A stretch of DNA of 64,000 nt from an uncultured Phocaeicola sp. (GCA_944320855.1 CALUJF010000011.1:1-64000), one strand, 5' to 3'. Positions 17,002 to 24,983 are shown, counted from the stretch's first letter. Program-made: numbers and translations. Notes: a model not told the origin generated them from the sequence alone.

Positions 17002-17889
17002 TTACATTTTTCTGTTCCGCAGATAATCATTCAGATCCTTATATTCAAAATATCTTGATGACTCGTCGCTAGTGTGTTCTGCATAAATTCCCGAGATTGT
17101 CTCTACCGTCTTTTTCCCTGCCATGTCATTGTCAAGGTAACAATGGATTTGCTGGTAGTCATCTATGGCTCCCAAAGTTTTCTTCAGGTTATTGACTGAA
17201 TTCATGACAAGGTAATCAGAGGGAAAGTCAATACAGACCTCTTTGTTGCCAGACTGTTTTAGTGTCAGGTAGGAAAGAAAGTCCATGAAACCTTCGAATA
17301 TGCAAACATGACATTGTATTTCGCCATTCTGGTGTCTGATGATAGATATATCTTTGGTTTTGATGCATCCTTTGTAATATGGATTGCGGATTTCGAATCC
17401 TTCTGACTGGTTTTTGAAACCAAGGGCAAAATATTTTCTTCCTCTCAGTTCATAGTGTATCTCTTTGCAGAACATTTTTGCCACATCTGTATTTATAAGT
17501 CGCGTCCTAAGATAAGAAAGCAAAGCATGGTTCTTTAGCGGAACTACAATCATATTGCTGATTTCCGGATCTATCGGTTGTGATACGGGGCTAGGTAAAC
17601 GTACGTGTGGTATAACAGTTCCTTTTATGTGCTGCTCTATGTGGGCCAGTACTTCACTTACACTGTTTGTCTGGTACAGATGTTTTCCCAGCTCTACCAG
17701 GTCACCGCCGGTTGCCGCTCCAAAATCATACCATTCATTGAGCCTGCTGTTAACCTTAAACGAAGGTGTCTTTTCTTGTCTGAACGGAGACCGGTACCAG
17801 TACTGTCCGGCCTTTACATATTGTGCGTGATACCCGATTGATGCCAGGTAATCCACGATACATAATTGTTTTGCTTCTGTTATAGTCAT
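17002..17889 (-). CDS. Toprim-type DNA primase of the mobile element
   Basis: This 295-residue primase resembles the PrmN/CHC2-toprim proteins of Bacteroides mobilizable elements. The N-terminal region keeps the shape of the CHC2 domain (Y-W-Y-R-S-P-F-R-Q-E-K-T-P-S-F-K-V then W-Y-D-F-G-A-A-T-G-G-D) but its zinc-binding cysteines are replaced, as is common in these elements. The toprim core follows: I-F-E-G-F-M-D (glutamate) and H-C-Y-L-D-N-D-M-A-G-K-K (D-x-D pair). It should prime synthesis on the transferred single strand or on a replicating circle. It is downstream of the RepA-like ATPase, with an 88-bp spacer that holds a repeat also found at 22.9 kb. Confidence 0.87.
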   Translation of the reverse strand: MTITEAKQLCIVDYLASIGYHAQYVKAGQYWYRSPFRQEKTPSFKVNSRLNEWYDFGAATGGDLVELGKHLYQTNSVSEVLAHIEQHIKGTVIPHVRLPSPVSQPIDPEISNMIVVPLKNHALLSYLRTRLINTDVAKMFCKEIHYELRGRKYFALGFKNQSEGFEIRNPYYKGCIKTKDISIIRHQNGEIQCHVCIFEGFMDFLSYLTLKQSGNKEVCIDFPSDYLVMNSVNNLKKTLGAIDDYQQIHCYLDNDMAGKKTVETISGIYAEHTSDESSRYFEYKDLNDYLRNRKM

Positions 17890-17911
17890 ATCATTTTCTG
17901 TTTTATAATCG

Positions 17912-17970
17912 GTTTAGTTTATATTCTATACATATAGGTACTAAATTAAATTGAATTATATAAAGGCCCG
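17912..17970. repeat. Dispersed repeat, copy 1
   Basis: Core 17932-17966 matches 22965-22999 at 33 of 35 positions. The flank TTTAGTTTA (17913-17921) is also shared. This copy fills the gap between the ATPase stop and the primase start. Confidence 0.8.
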
Positions 17971-17977
17971 GCCGTTG

Positions 17978-19078
17978 TCATTCTTCATCAAAAAGCATGG
18001 CTTCGGCTTTGCTCATGTCATAATAGAAAAGTTTGTCTCGTTTTATAATCAGTTTCAGATTGTCTGTCAGGTACTGCAATAATTTGACCATGACATTACG
18101 CCCGCGTTTGAAGCCGATACTTTCATAGGAAACCATCAAAGCTTGTAGCATATTTTCAAACCCCTTGATGGGCTTGTCATTAAAGGCTGCTGACAGAGCT
18201 TCCCGATGCTGCTCAATGCTGAGCTCTGTATAGCTCGATCTTTGCTTGGGTTTCGGCTTATCTAGTGAGGTACTGCATTCTGCAAGAATTGGAAGTCCGT
18301 TGTCATCTATGGTAAAGGCAAAAGGCTGGAACTCTTTTTCACGGATGTGCAAAGCATGTACCTCGCTGACAGACGGATTTTCATTGTTCTTACTGATTAC
18401 AAGAACTGTTTCCGCTTTATTACTCATTTCAGTACCAATATGTCCGCGCACATTGTTGTCCCCTTTGTTAAGATGTAAAACACAGTGAATGTGCAGATCG
18501 TATTTTGACGACCATTCCATCATCTTATTGATGACCTCCACAGATTCGCTGGTACTGTTGATGTCCAACATGAGATCACGTATTCCATCTATAATGACTA
18601 ATCCGTAGCCTCTTTTCTGTTGTAATGCATAGTCAATTATCTGTATCCTTAATGATGGAGAATATTCTCGTAAACCGATAAAATCAAGATTTTCGTTATC
18701 GGTTGTTGTCGGCAGATCGGCCAGTTTTAAAATGCGTTCAAGTACATTGTGACAATGGTATCTGCTTTGTTCGGTATCTACATACAAAATTCTGCGTTTG
18801 CCTTCCGGTAAATGAGCACGGTAGTTCAACACTTGCTTGCCGGCCAATGAAGCGGCAACGATAGCTGATACGTTAAAGGTCTTTTTTGATTTTGCCTTAC
18901 CTGTTGATGCGCTGAAATTTCCAAGCGTGGCTATTGTCGAATTGTCTATCCAGATAATTTGTGGTGGGGTTTCGTACGTGTCTGTTACCTTGATCTGACA
19001 GGCTGACAGCATCTCCGACAATTGATATATATCAAGCTCTCCACCTGCGGCGTAATTAGTTTTTCTTTCTTCTTCCAT
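17978..19078 (-). CDS. RepA-like AAA ATPase (AAA_25 helicase family)
   Basis: This is a 366-residue KaiC/DnaB-superfamily ATPase of the type found beside primases in mobile elements. A Walker A-like loop lies at 53-67 (G-N-F-S-A-S-T-G-K-A-K-S-K-K-T). I-L-Y-V-D-T-E-Q-S follows at 97-104, and Walker B-like L-V-I-I-D-G-I-R-D near 160 leads to an N-S-T-S-E-S segment. It probably acts as the replicative helicase of the excised element. It overlaps the upstream helix-turn-helix gene by 23 bp, which argues for coupled translation, and shares an operon with the primase. Confidence 0.87.
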   Translation of the reverse strand: MEEERKTNYAAGGELDIYQLSEMLSACQIKVTDTYETPPQIIWIDNSTIATLGNFSASTGKAKSKKTFNVSAIVAASLAGKQVLNYRAHLPEGKRRILYVDTEQSRYHCHNVLERILKLADLPTTTDNENLDFIGLREYSPSLRIQIIDYALQQKRGYGLVIIDGIRDLMLDINSTSESVEVINKMMEWSSKYDLHIHCVLHLNKGDNNVRGHIGTEMSNKAETVLVISKNNENPSVSEVHALHIREKEFQPFAFTIDDNGLPILAECSTSLDKPKPKQRSSYTELSIEQHREALSAAFNDKPIKGFENMLQALMVSYESIGFKRGRNVMVKLLQYLTDNLKLIIKRDKLFYYDMSKAEAMLFDEE

Positions 19079-19451
19079 ATTGATTGTGATTCTTTAATGG
19101 TTGGGTTGCAGAAATCTCAGTAGCTAAATGTATGGCTTCATCTGCAGCTGGCTCATAGTTCTGCAACAGCCAATCATCCAGATCTTTCTTTGAAAAATAA
19201 ATTTTCTTTCCCCGTGGCTTGTAATGGGGGATTACTTTGTTGGCGGTAAGTTTGTAGAGCAGACTTTCGGATACACCGATATATACACAGGCTTCCTTGA
19301 ATGTAAAGACATTTTTTGTCGTATAAATACTGTCTTCAAGTGTGTTCATACGTTCCAGGATACCTTCAATGGGCCCCAGCTTTTTGATAACAGCTTCCAT
19401 TTCGCTCAACTGTTTGTTCAACCGTTCCATGAGTGTTGTTCTGTTCGACAT
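19056..19451 (-). CDS. Helix-turn-helix DNA-binding protein (excisionase/MerR-like fold)
   Basis: This is a 131-residue protein. The ATG at 19451 is chosen because the upstream in-frame region (to 19526) is the structured leader with dyads. A helical N-terminal segment with heptad character is followed by a helix-turn-helix_17-type domain: T-F-K-E-A-C-V-Y-I-G-V-S-E-S-L-L-Y-K-L, then P-H-Y-K-P-R-G-K-K-I-Y-F-S-K-K-D-L-D-D-W-L. These proteins act as recombination directionality factors or as transcriptional regulators. It starts the replication operon and overlaps the ATPase gene by 23 bp. Confidence 0.88.
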   Translation of the reverse strand: MSNRTTLMERLNKQLSEMEAVIKKLGPIEGILERMNTLEDSIYTTKNVFTFKEACVYIGVSESLLYKLTANKVIPHYKPRGKKIYFSKKDLDDWLLQNYEPAADEAIHLATEISATQPLKNHNQYGRRKKN

Positions 19452-19486
19452 ATAATAACCTTTTAAAATTTGACAAAAAGAATGTT

Positions 19487-19514
19487 CCTCCGTTAAGCAG
19501 CGCGCTAACGGAGG
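19487..19514 (-). promoter_or_regulatory. 5'-leader hairpin, possible attenuator
   Basis: Perfect 9-bp arms CCTCCGTTA (19487-19495) and TAACGGAGG (19506-19514) flank a 10-nt GC-rich loop. They lie 36 bp upstream of the helix-turn-helix start and are followed on the minus strand by a T-rich stretch. It could be a terminator or a translational control element. Confidence 0.5.
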
Positions 19515-19527
19515 ATAAAGGTACAAT

Positions 19528-19576
19528 CTGTATTCTCTGATACAGAATTTATTGCGTGATACTAAACACGTATCAC
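19528..19576. promoter_or_regulatory. Two dyad-symmetric sites upstream of the replication operon
   Basis: CTGTAT-N6-ATACAG is at 19528-19545. GTGATAC-N7-GTATCAC is at 19556-19576, a 21-bp operator-like dyad. They lie between the unknown 245-residue gene and the replication operon start, so they are good candidates for binding by the helix-turn-helix protein itself. Confidence 0.5.
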
Positions 19577-19628
19577 TGTTACTATCACGCTTTTACCTTT
19601 CACATTCTTTCATTTCAGTCTTTTCTTG

Positions 19629-20366
19629 TCATTTTCTCAGTCTTTCTATTGTTTCCCTTATATTGTAGGCGGCGGCAGTCATATTGTTTTTTGCCGCAGA
19701 TAATGCGGATGAAAGACTGGAAGCAGAAATGAATCTCTTACCATCTTTTGAACGTAAAAAATGCCCTTTGCTAAGGATGGATTGCCAGTTTAACTGGATA
19801 AATCTGTTTTCCAAAAGGGCATCGAACAAAATTGCCAATAGGCGAATATTGTTTACTTGTATGCAGAATCCTTTTTCACAATAAAGAAGATTCTGCATAT
19901 CCTTGACGGTAAGTACAGAAACACAAAACAGATGGTAGGTATCGGCGCAAGCCGTAATACCTGCCATCTGTTCTGCTGTAATTTTGCATCCAAAAGAAAG
20001 AGGAGGAGTACGCATTAGAGTACTCAAACTATGTACTTCTGTTGCTTGGGGCGGCACCGATGAATCGTACATCTGTTTTAGCACCATGCATTTCTCAAAT
20101 GATAATGAATCATGAGTAAAAGAACTGCTTACAATTTCAGAATACTCTGTCAACAGGATCTTCACTATGTGAATATTCATTTCATGACAATTCCTGCAAA
20201 CAGCATCGTTACATTCTATATAACGGTGACAGTTTACAAAATCATCAACATAGCGCCAGTACTGTTTGCCGCATTCCAGTACCTCATGCAAATAAACCTT
20301 TTGCGCTTCCTGTAGCAGGACGCATAGTTCGTTCGCAACATCTTCTGCTGTTGTAAAATGCTGCAT
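19629..20366 (-). CDS. Unknown element protein next to the integrase
   Basis: I do not recognise this 245-residue protein. It is cysteine/histidine-rich in the N-terminal third (C-N-D-A-V-C-R-N-C-H near residues 52-61), which could bind metal, and otherwise mostly alpha-helical, with no signal peptide. Its place between integrase and replication genes corresponds to the unassigned open reading frames of NBU-type elements. Positions 19773-19793 within it are repeated exactly at 16925-16945, in non-coding sequence. Confidence 0.74.
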   Translation of the reverse strand: MQHFTTAEDVANELCVLLQEAQKVYLHEVLECGKQYWRYVDDFVNCHRYIECNDAVCRNCHEMNIHIVKILLTEYSEIVSSSFTHDSLSFEKCMVLKQMYDSSVPPQATEVHSLSTLMRTPPLSFGCKITAEQMAGITACADTYHLFCVSVLTVKDMQNLLYCEKGFCIQVNNIRLLAILFDALLENRFIQLNWQSILSKGHFLRSKDGKRFISASSLSSALSAAKNNMTAAAYNIRETIERLRK

Positions 20367-20514
20367 GTGTTTGCCTTTCTCAAAAAGAGAGAGGGCAATA
20401 GCCTAAATCTTTCATGATAAAAACTTTTAGTTAAGTGAAACGATATTGTCATTGGTTCTACCATAGTTGGTAAAACCTGATATTTTTTATAGTATTTGTG
20501 TTTATTGAAAGTCT

Positions 20515-21642
20515 TCAGTCAAATAATTCGTTTATCATGTTGACTGCTTGGACTTTTCGTCGTTCTATCATCTTGGCGTATATAAGAGCCGTCTTTATAT
20601 CGGATAGTCCAAGTAACTTTGATGTTGTAGAAAGGTCAACTCCCAGTGTGAGCATCATCGTTGCAAATGTGTTTCTGGCAGTCTTGAAAGTAATCCGTTT
20701 ACTGATTCCTGCAGCCTTGCCCCAGGCTTTGACTAGCAGGCTGACCATAACAGGTGAAGGCAAGTCGAAGACATAATCATCGGCTTTCTTTTGCCCACGT
20801 TCCGGTATCCATTTTATCGCCTCTGAAGATAATGGAATGAGTACGGGGACTTTGCCTTTTTTCGTTTCCATTTTAAGCTGATATTGTCCGTGCTCAACAT
20901 AAATGTCATTCCATTTCAGTCCACGTATATTGCCTATTCGGAGTCCGCAGAAACAGGAAAACAAGTAGGCGTTCTTCACTTCTCCATTTCTTATTGGAGT
21001 AGCTATCAGCGAGCGTATTTCATCTATCGACATGTATTCACGTTTGCACTCTGGTTTATGAATCTTACAGGAAGAATTTATCTGAGTAAATGGATTTACT
21101 TTTAGATAGCCGGCACGGACAGCAGCATTTAATGCACCGTTAAAGACCCGGTAATAATTGTATAGTGTATAGTTAGATACAGTTTTCCCATTTGGCCGAT
21201 ATTCTTCAATCAGATAATCAATGAACTCTTGGCAAAACTTTTTATCAATTTGTTCTAAAGGAATTGACATTTGTGCATAGTCGCCAAGAATCTGCATAGT
21301 AACTTTTATTTGATTGCTGTCCTTTTTCTCTTTTTCCTTTTGATTTTTCTTGTAGATATTCATCCAATCAGATAGAGACATTGCTTCCTTGGCATTACTG
21401 TCTTGATTGGCTAATTCTATGTTCCGTTTTGTCTTTATTGCATTGGCAGCAGCCAATATGGCCCGATTCTGCCTCCGGGCATTATTATCAGTTTCTGGTA
21501 TCAGATACATTTTCAAATACTCGTAGGAGCGCTGTCCGTTACGGTACATATCCAGATATAGGCTGTAGTTTCCATTAGTGAGTGCCTTCATCCGGAGTCG
21601 GACAGGTTCTTTGACCCTTGTTGTTTTTTTCACTCGTGCCAT
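20515..21642 (-). CDS. Tyrosine recombinase (integrase) with unusual catalytic residues
   Basis: This 375-residue integrase should cut and join element ends. The N-terminal arm-type domain (R-L-R-M-K-A-L-T-N-G-N-Y-S-L-Y) and SAM-like core-binding domain (about 110-210) are typical of Bacteroides elements. The catalytic domain has the first arginine in C-G-L-R-I-G-N (about 234), K320-T-A-R323 where most relatives have H-x-x-R, L346 in place of the second histidine (G-L-S-D-I-K), and the nucleophile Y355 in A-L-I-Y-A-K. Two of the five or six usual residues are therefore substituted. It is the outermost recombination gene visible, 149 bp from the unknown protein gene. Confidence 0.9.
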   Translation of the reverse strand: MARVKKTTRVKEPVRLRMKALTNGNYSLYLDMYRNGQRSYEYLKMYLIPETDNNARRQNRAILAAANAIKTKRNIELANQDSNAKEAMSLSDWMNIYKKNQKEKEKKDSNQIKVTMQILGDYAQMSIPLEQIDKKFCQEFIDYLIEEYRPNGKTVSNYTLYNYYRVFNGALNAAVRAGYLKVNPFTQINSSCKIHKPECKREYMSIDEIRSLIATPIRNGEVKNAYLFSCFCGLRIGNIRGLKWNDIYVEHGQYQLKMETKKGKVPVLIPLSSEAIKWIPERGQKKADDYVFDLPSPVMVSLLVKAWGKAAGISKRITFKTARNTFATMMLTLGVDLSTTSKLLGLSDIKTALIYAKMIERRKVQAVNMINELFD

Positions 21643-21919
21643 AGGATATATTCTGTTGCTTATCTAACAAAGTTAATGATTAAAATCGATAAAAAGAAAC
21701 AAATAAGAAACGAAATGTACCTTAAAATAAAACATAATCCTATATTGATATAAGTAATATGATATATCCTAATTCTTTGGATAATAGATAATTGAGATAA
21801 TAAATAAAAGTGTTGTATTATTTTGAATTTTGAGTATTTAATAAATTCGTATAATTTATATGTAAAAAGTATTGATTTGCCATAAAGTAAACGTGTGTAG
21901 TATTAATCCTTAATTTTAA

Positions 21920-22624
21920 CTATGCTATATTCTCATTTATCTCTATTTTGTGTTTCCCCGAAGTTGTTCGTAAATTTTTCCTTACAGTTTCGAATGATGA
22001 GTTCACAAACCATTCGCTGAATGTCTCCATAACAAACATAGCTGCCGCTTCACTGCTGAGATTATATTGAAAAGCAATATTCCAGGCAAAGTTCTTCAAG
22101 GAAATTTGTGTAACCGTCATTCGTTTTTTTATGTGAATGCCATTAATGGAAAGAACTTTACGGTTGCTAACAAAAAAACGGACACATTCATTTATTTGAA
22201 AGATTTCTGACTCATCAAATCCCAATTGCTGGAATGTTTCCCGTGCATATTTTAATACGGCACATAGCTTTTCGTTTTCTTCTTTTTCTTTTTGTGAAAT
22301 GTATTGCTGATGCTCTTGCTGATATTCATAATGAAATAGCTCCATTCTTTTTCTCAATAGAACCAGGTCACTTTCTTCCTGAGTAACATGAGAGGTATTT
22401 TCATTTACTTCATCTACGAAAGGAGTTGATTCCAGTTCTTTGAACATACATATGAAATAATGTAATATAAGCTTGAGTGGAATATAAATGGACACAATAA
22501 AAACAGGCAGTAAGATAAGTTTTGCACCAAACAGATTACATGCCTGGAATGCAAACATTGATGCCAACAGTATTGTTATGGCTTGGACTATTAATGACCA
22601 GAATAGGTTTCGTTTGGGACTCAT
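21920..22624 (-). CDS. Membrane protein of unknown function at the element end
   Basis: This is a 234-residue protein with two N-terminal membrane helices (about residues 9-27 and 34-60) and a long cytoplasmic region. That region has a helical Q/E-rich segment (about 95-125) and a C-terminal globular part with M-T-V-T-Q-I-S-L-K-N-F-A-W. I do not recognise the family. It lies outside the integrase, with 277 bp of non-coding DNA between them. Upstream are a palindrome TGCAAATAAATTTGCA (22751-22766) and three 10-bp direct repeats (22768-22797), likely promoter-proximal control sites. Confidence 0.72.
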   Translation of the reverse strand: MSPKRNLFWSLIVQAITILLASMFAFQACNLFGAKLILLPVFIVSIYIPLKLILHYFICMFKELESTPFVDEVNENTSHVTQEESDLVLLRKRMELFHYEYQQEHQQYISQKEKEENEKLCAVLKYARETFQQLGFDESEIFQINECVRFFVSNRKVLSINGIHIKKRMTVTQISLKNFAWNIAFQYNLSSEAAAMFVMETFSEWFVNSSFETVRKNLRTTSGKHKIEINENIA

Positions 22625-22767
22625 ATCTATTTTTCTTTATTGATGTGACAAAGATATAATAGATTTCCATAAACAAAGAAAGACATGAGCTCTCTGACGA
22701 ATGGTAATTTTTTGATTTGTAGTTGGTTATGAAAAGAAGGACCAAACAACTGCAAATAAATTTGCAA

Positions 22768-22797
22768 AAATGAAAGGAAATGAAAGCAAATGAAAGC
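22768..22797. repeat. Three 10-bp direct repeats
   Basis: AAATGAAAGG/C occurs three times without gaps, directly after the palindrome at 22751-22766 and upstream of the membrane protein start at 22624. Confidence 0.7.
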
Positions 22798-22939
22798 AAA
22801 AAATATTCGGTTAAAAAAATATAAATATGCATAGTGCGATTTTCCAGGCCTAAATAAACTCATTTTTTTGTATATAAGACTCATTCTATATCGTAGGAAT
22901 ATGAAATTTATATATCAGCTTTTTTAATGCCAAAAAACG

Positions 22940-23004
22940 ATTTAGTTTAGTTTATTCTCCTTATATATAGGTACTAAATTAAACTGAATTATATAGAGGG
23001 CCGC
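22940..23004. repeat. Dispersed repeat, copy 2
   Basis: Core 22965-22999 matches 17932-17966 at 33 of 35 positions. The leading TTTAGTTTA (22941-22949) is also shared, with a 5-bp length difference between flank and core. Confidence 0.8.
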
Positions 23005-23107
23005 GCGTGTTATCTTTTTATTCCGGACATTATGATGTTTTATGTAATATGTAAGGATATCCAAATTATCGGAGATAATCATATTTGTGACATAAGAGGG
23101 TTATCTA

Positions 23108-23239
23108 TTAACTCCCAGAGTTATTCAGGAAAACCGTAACCTTTTGTTCTTGCACCTCCATATTAATGTTTGCAGTTTTACGTCCTGCTTCTCGAAAGAA
23201 TAGATTCTTTGTTCTGATTTTTCCTAAGTGCAATGTCAA
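23108..23239 (-). CDS. Possible small protein (43 residues)
   Basis: This short minus-strand frame starts with TTG at 23237-23239 and ends with TAA at 23108-23110. A perfect Shine-Dalgarno GAGGAGGTG (23248-23256) lies 8 nt upstream, rare enough in Bacteroidales to be noteworthy. The product has a basic centre (F-F-R-E-A-G-R-K-T) and a beta-like end. It could be a leader peptide, a small protein or the end of a decayed gene. Confidence 0.3.
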   Translation of the reverse strand: MTLHLGKIRTKNLFFREAGRKTANINMEVQEQKVTVFLNNSGS

Positions 23240-23649
23240 TTTAATTTCACCTCCTCAAACTTACCGTTCGATGATTCTGATATAAACTTAGCGTTTGGTG
23301 AATAGGATTGGAATTTACATTGTGCATTAATTACCAAGTTTCGTGGTCAAGGTTTATAATTGTCTTGAAGATATTATATTCTTTATCCCAGCATATAGTT
23401 GTACTTGAAAATTGTGCATTGCTCATGAATTTACGACCTGATGATTATTCAAAGAAGTCTAAGCCGAGAAACGATTTTTTTCGTATAATTGCTCAATCTT
23501 TTTTGAAGTTTTTTTTATTCCTAATTATAAGCTTTAAAAAGCATTGTTATAAGATGTTCATATTTGTACCATGCTATATATAACCAATTGATTTACAGTG
23601 TGTGTTACTTTTGAGGAAGTTAAGTAATCACTAACATATATTAATATGA

Positions 23650-23681
23650 AAGGCGTGCAGTCCGATGGATTGCACGCCTTT
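23650..23681. terminator. Strong bidirectional hairpin terminator
   Basis: Stem GGCGTGCAGTCC (23652-23663) pairs with GGATTGCACGCC (23667-23678) with one G-U pair and a GAT loop. It is flanked by A on the left and T on the right. It lies 51 bp downstream of the broken regulator gene. Confidence 0.75.
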
Positions 23682-23730
23682 TGTATATAAATGTTAGTGT
23701 TTTTCTTGAGTTATTAGGCTATTAATATTG

Positions 23731-24281
23731 TTACGAAATATTTGCAATCTGCATTTCAATAGTTCGTTTACTGACTCCTATTTTTTCTGCCATCTTATCT
23801 TGAGATATAGAACCGTCTGATATTACAAGATCAAGAATGCTTTGTGCAGTCCGTCCCAATCGCTTTTGTTTCACCGAAGATTTTTGCAAATCACCGAAAG
23901 TTTTCTCCGAACTTTCTTCGTTTACAGGGTACTTTTCGAGGGTACTATTTACCCTGTTGGCAACTTCCTCAACAGGTATCCTTCCGTTCTCTCCCCAATT
24001 CAAACTATAGAATGTGGTATAGAAAGAAATTGCTTCCGTTTGATATTGTGGCTCTTTGCCCGGCAGGAAATTTGGCAGTTTCTCCGTAAGTTCCCGTATT
24101 TTCCTTAAACCTGAACCACGTTTCTCCATATAGTCCAATTTGGTAAACATATCCGCAATGACAGGGTTACGGCGCATGGACGGCACTTTGTATATGTTTC
24201 AGTCTTGGATTTGTGCGCCATAAAGCATTGCACCGGGTGATACCAATTCTACCCGGTCATCATAGAAATCAAAAGGATATG
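23731..24281 (-). pseudogene. Broken ATP-binding transcriptional regulator (AlbA/HATPase_c_4 type)
   Basis: The C-terminal half of a Bacteroides AlbA-domain regulator is readable: F-Y-D-D-R-V-E-L-V-S-P-G, then M-R-R-N-P-V-I-A-D-M-F (the HATPase_c_4 signature), M-E-K-R-G-S-G-L, and a C-terminal winged-helix part D-K-M-A-E-K-I-G-V-S-K-R-T-I. An in-frame TGA at 24199-24201 interrupts it between I-Q-D and N-I-Y, where relatives have an arginine-type codon (CGA to TGA fits). A GTG at 24186 could restart a 151-residue product. The N-terminal AlbA domain is missing: the frame runs into the end of the DUF3307 gene. Confidence 0.8.
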
Positions 24282-24983
24282 TTATTTTGTTGCCATTAAA
24301 CCACACAACAATGCAATTCCAAAACTCAGAAATGTTCCTGCCAGGACATACTCTGTTTTCGCTGTATCCGTGTCTTTGAATCGAAGTATGGATTTTGCTG
24401 CTATGATAAAACCGATTGCTTCATATTGACCAATGACAACTAATATGATTGTAAGAATGCGTTCTAAATTTCCAATCAACGCTCCTGCATTTTTGATGTT
24501 TTCACAGGACTGCGTTTCTCCAACTTGATATTTCTTCAAGACTAACTTAATCAAGATATTGGCAGGTTTAATACACAATAATATTGCCAATATGAATAGA
24601 GGTATTGAGAAACTGCCATTGCAATCTATTGATTGGATTGGCAACTTTGTTGTAGTGTCGAAGGAAAATGTCACTATAATCAGTATCGCAAAATGAGCAA
24701 TCTGATCAATCACAAAATTCCACAATCCTTTGGGACTATATGTTTTGACAACATCTATCACCAGATGGGAAAAAGCAATGGCAAGGGCATAAAATCTGAA
24801 TTCATAAACAGGAACAACAGCCCATGACACCCCACTGATAATAAGCGAATGCACATACAGGAACCAGCTATTAAACTTCCTTTCCTCTTTCTGTGCACAG
24901 TATTTATCATTTTGCAGGTAAAAATCACCTATAATATGTGCCAATAACAGACTTAAAATCAACCAACTATTCATATTCTTCAA
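24282..24983 (-). CDS. DUF3307 integral membrane protein
   Basis: This is a 233-residue polytopic membrane protein of the DUF3307 family. The N-terminal signature L-L-L-A-H-I-I-G-D-F-Y-L-Q (H16, D20, Q24) and the internal F-S-H-L-V-I-D-V-V-K put histidines and aspartates near membrane segments, as in the family. About six hydrophobic segments are visible. The function is unknown; metal or small-molecule binding has been suggested from the polar residues. The start overlaps the SatD-like gene by 17 bp, so the two are translationally coupled and likely form a signalling pair. Confidence 0.85.
   Translation of the reverse strand: MKNMNSWLILSLLLAHIIGDFYLQNDKYCAQKEERKFNSWFLYVHSLIISGVSWAVVPVYEFRFYALAIAFSHLVIDVVKTYSPKGLWNFVIDQIAHFAILIIVTFSFDTTTKLPIQSIDCNGSFSIPLFILAILLCIKPANILIKLVLKKYQVGETQSCENIKNAGALIGNLERILTIILVVIGQYEAIGFIIAAKSILRFKDTDTAKTEYVLAGTFLSFGIALLCGLMATK

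Larger units (their letters stand above)
22625..23730. other. Non-coding right end of the element region
   Basis: About 1.1 kb holds no gene I can support strongly. It contains a palindrome (22751-22766), a short tandem repeat (22768-22797), the second copy of a dispersed repeat (22940-23004), one possible small reading frame (23108-23239) and a strong hairpin terminator (23650-23681). The element-chromosome junction probably lies here or just right of it; no attachment-site direct repeat can be shown because the left end is outside the window. Confidence 0.6.

Noticed and set aside
22627..22884. Minus-strand 85-residue frame
   Set aside because: The product is a low-complexity phenylalanine/leucine-rich sequence over AT-rich promoter DNA with short tandem repeats; no start signal or family pattern.
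23308..23583. Plus-strand 91-residue frame
   Set aside because: AT-rich, hydrophobic ends, no ribosome-binding site or promoter box, no recognisable domain; most likely chance.
23650..23681. Hairpin as an attachment core or integron-type site
   Set aside because: Its perfect GC-rich stem with A/T flanks is fully explained as a terminator of the decayed regulator gene.
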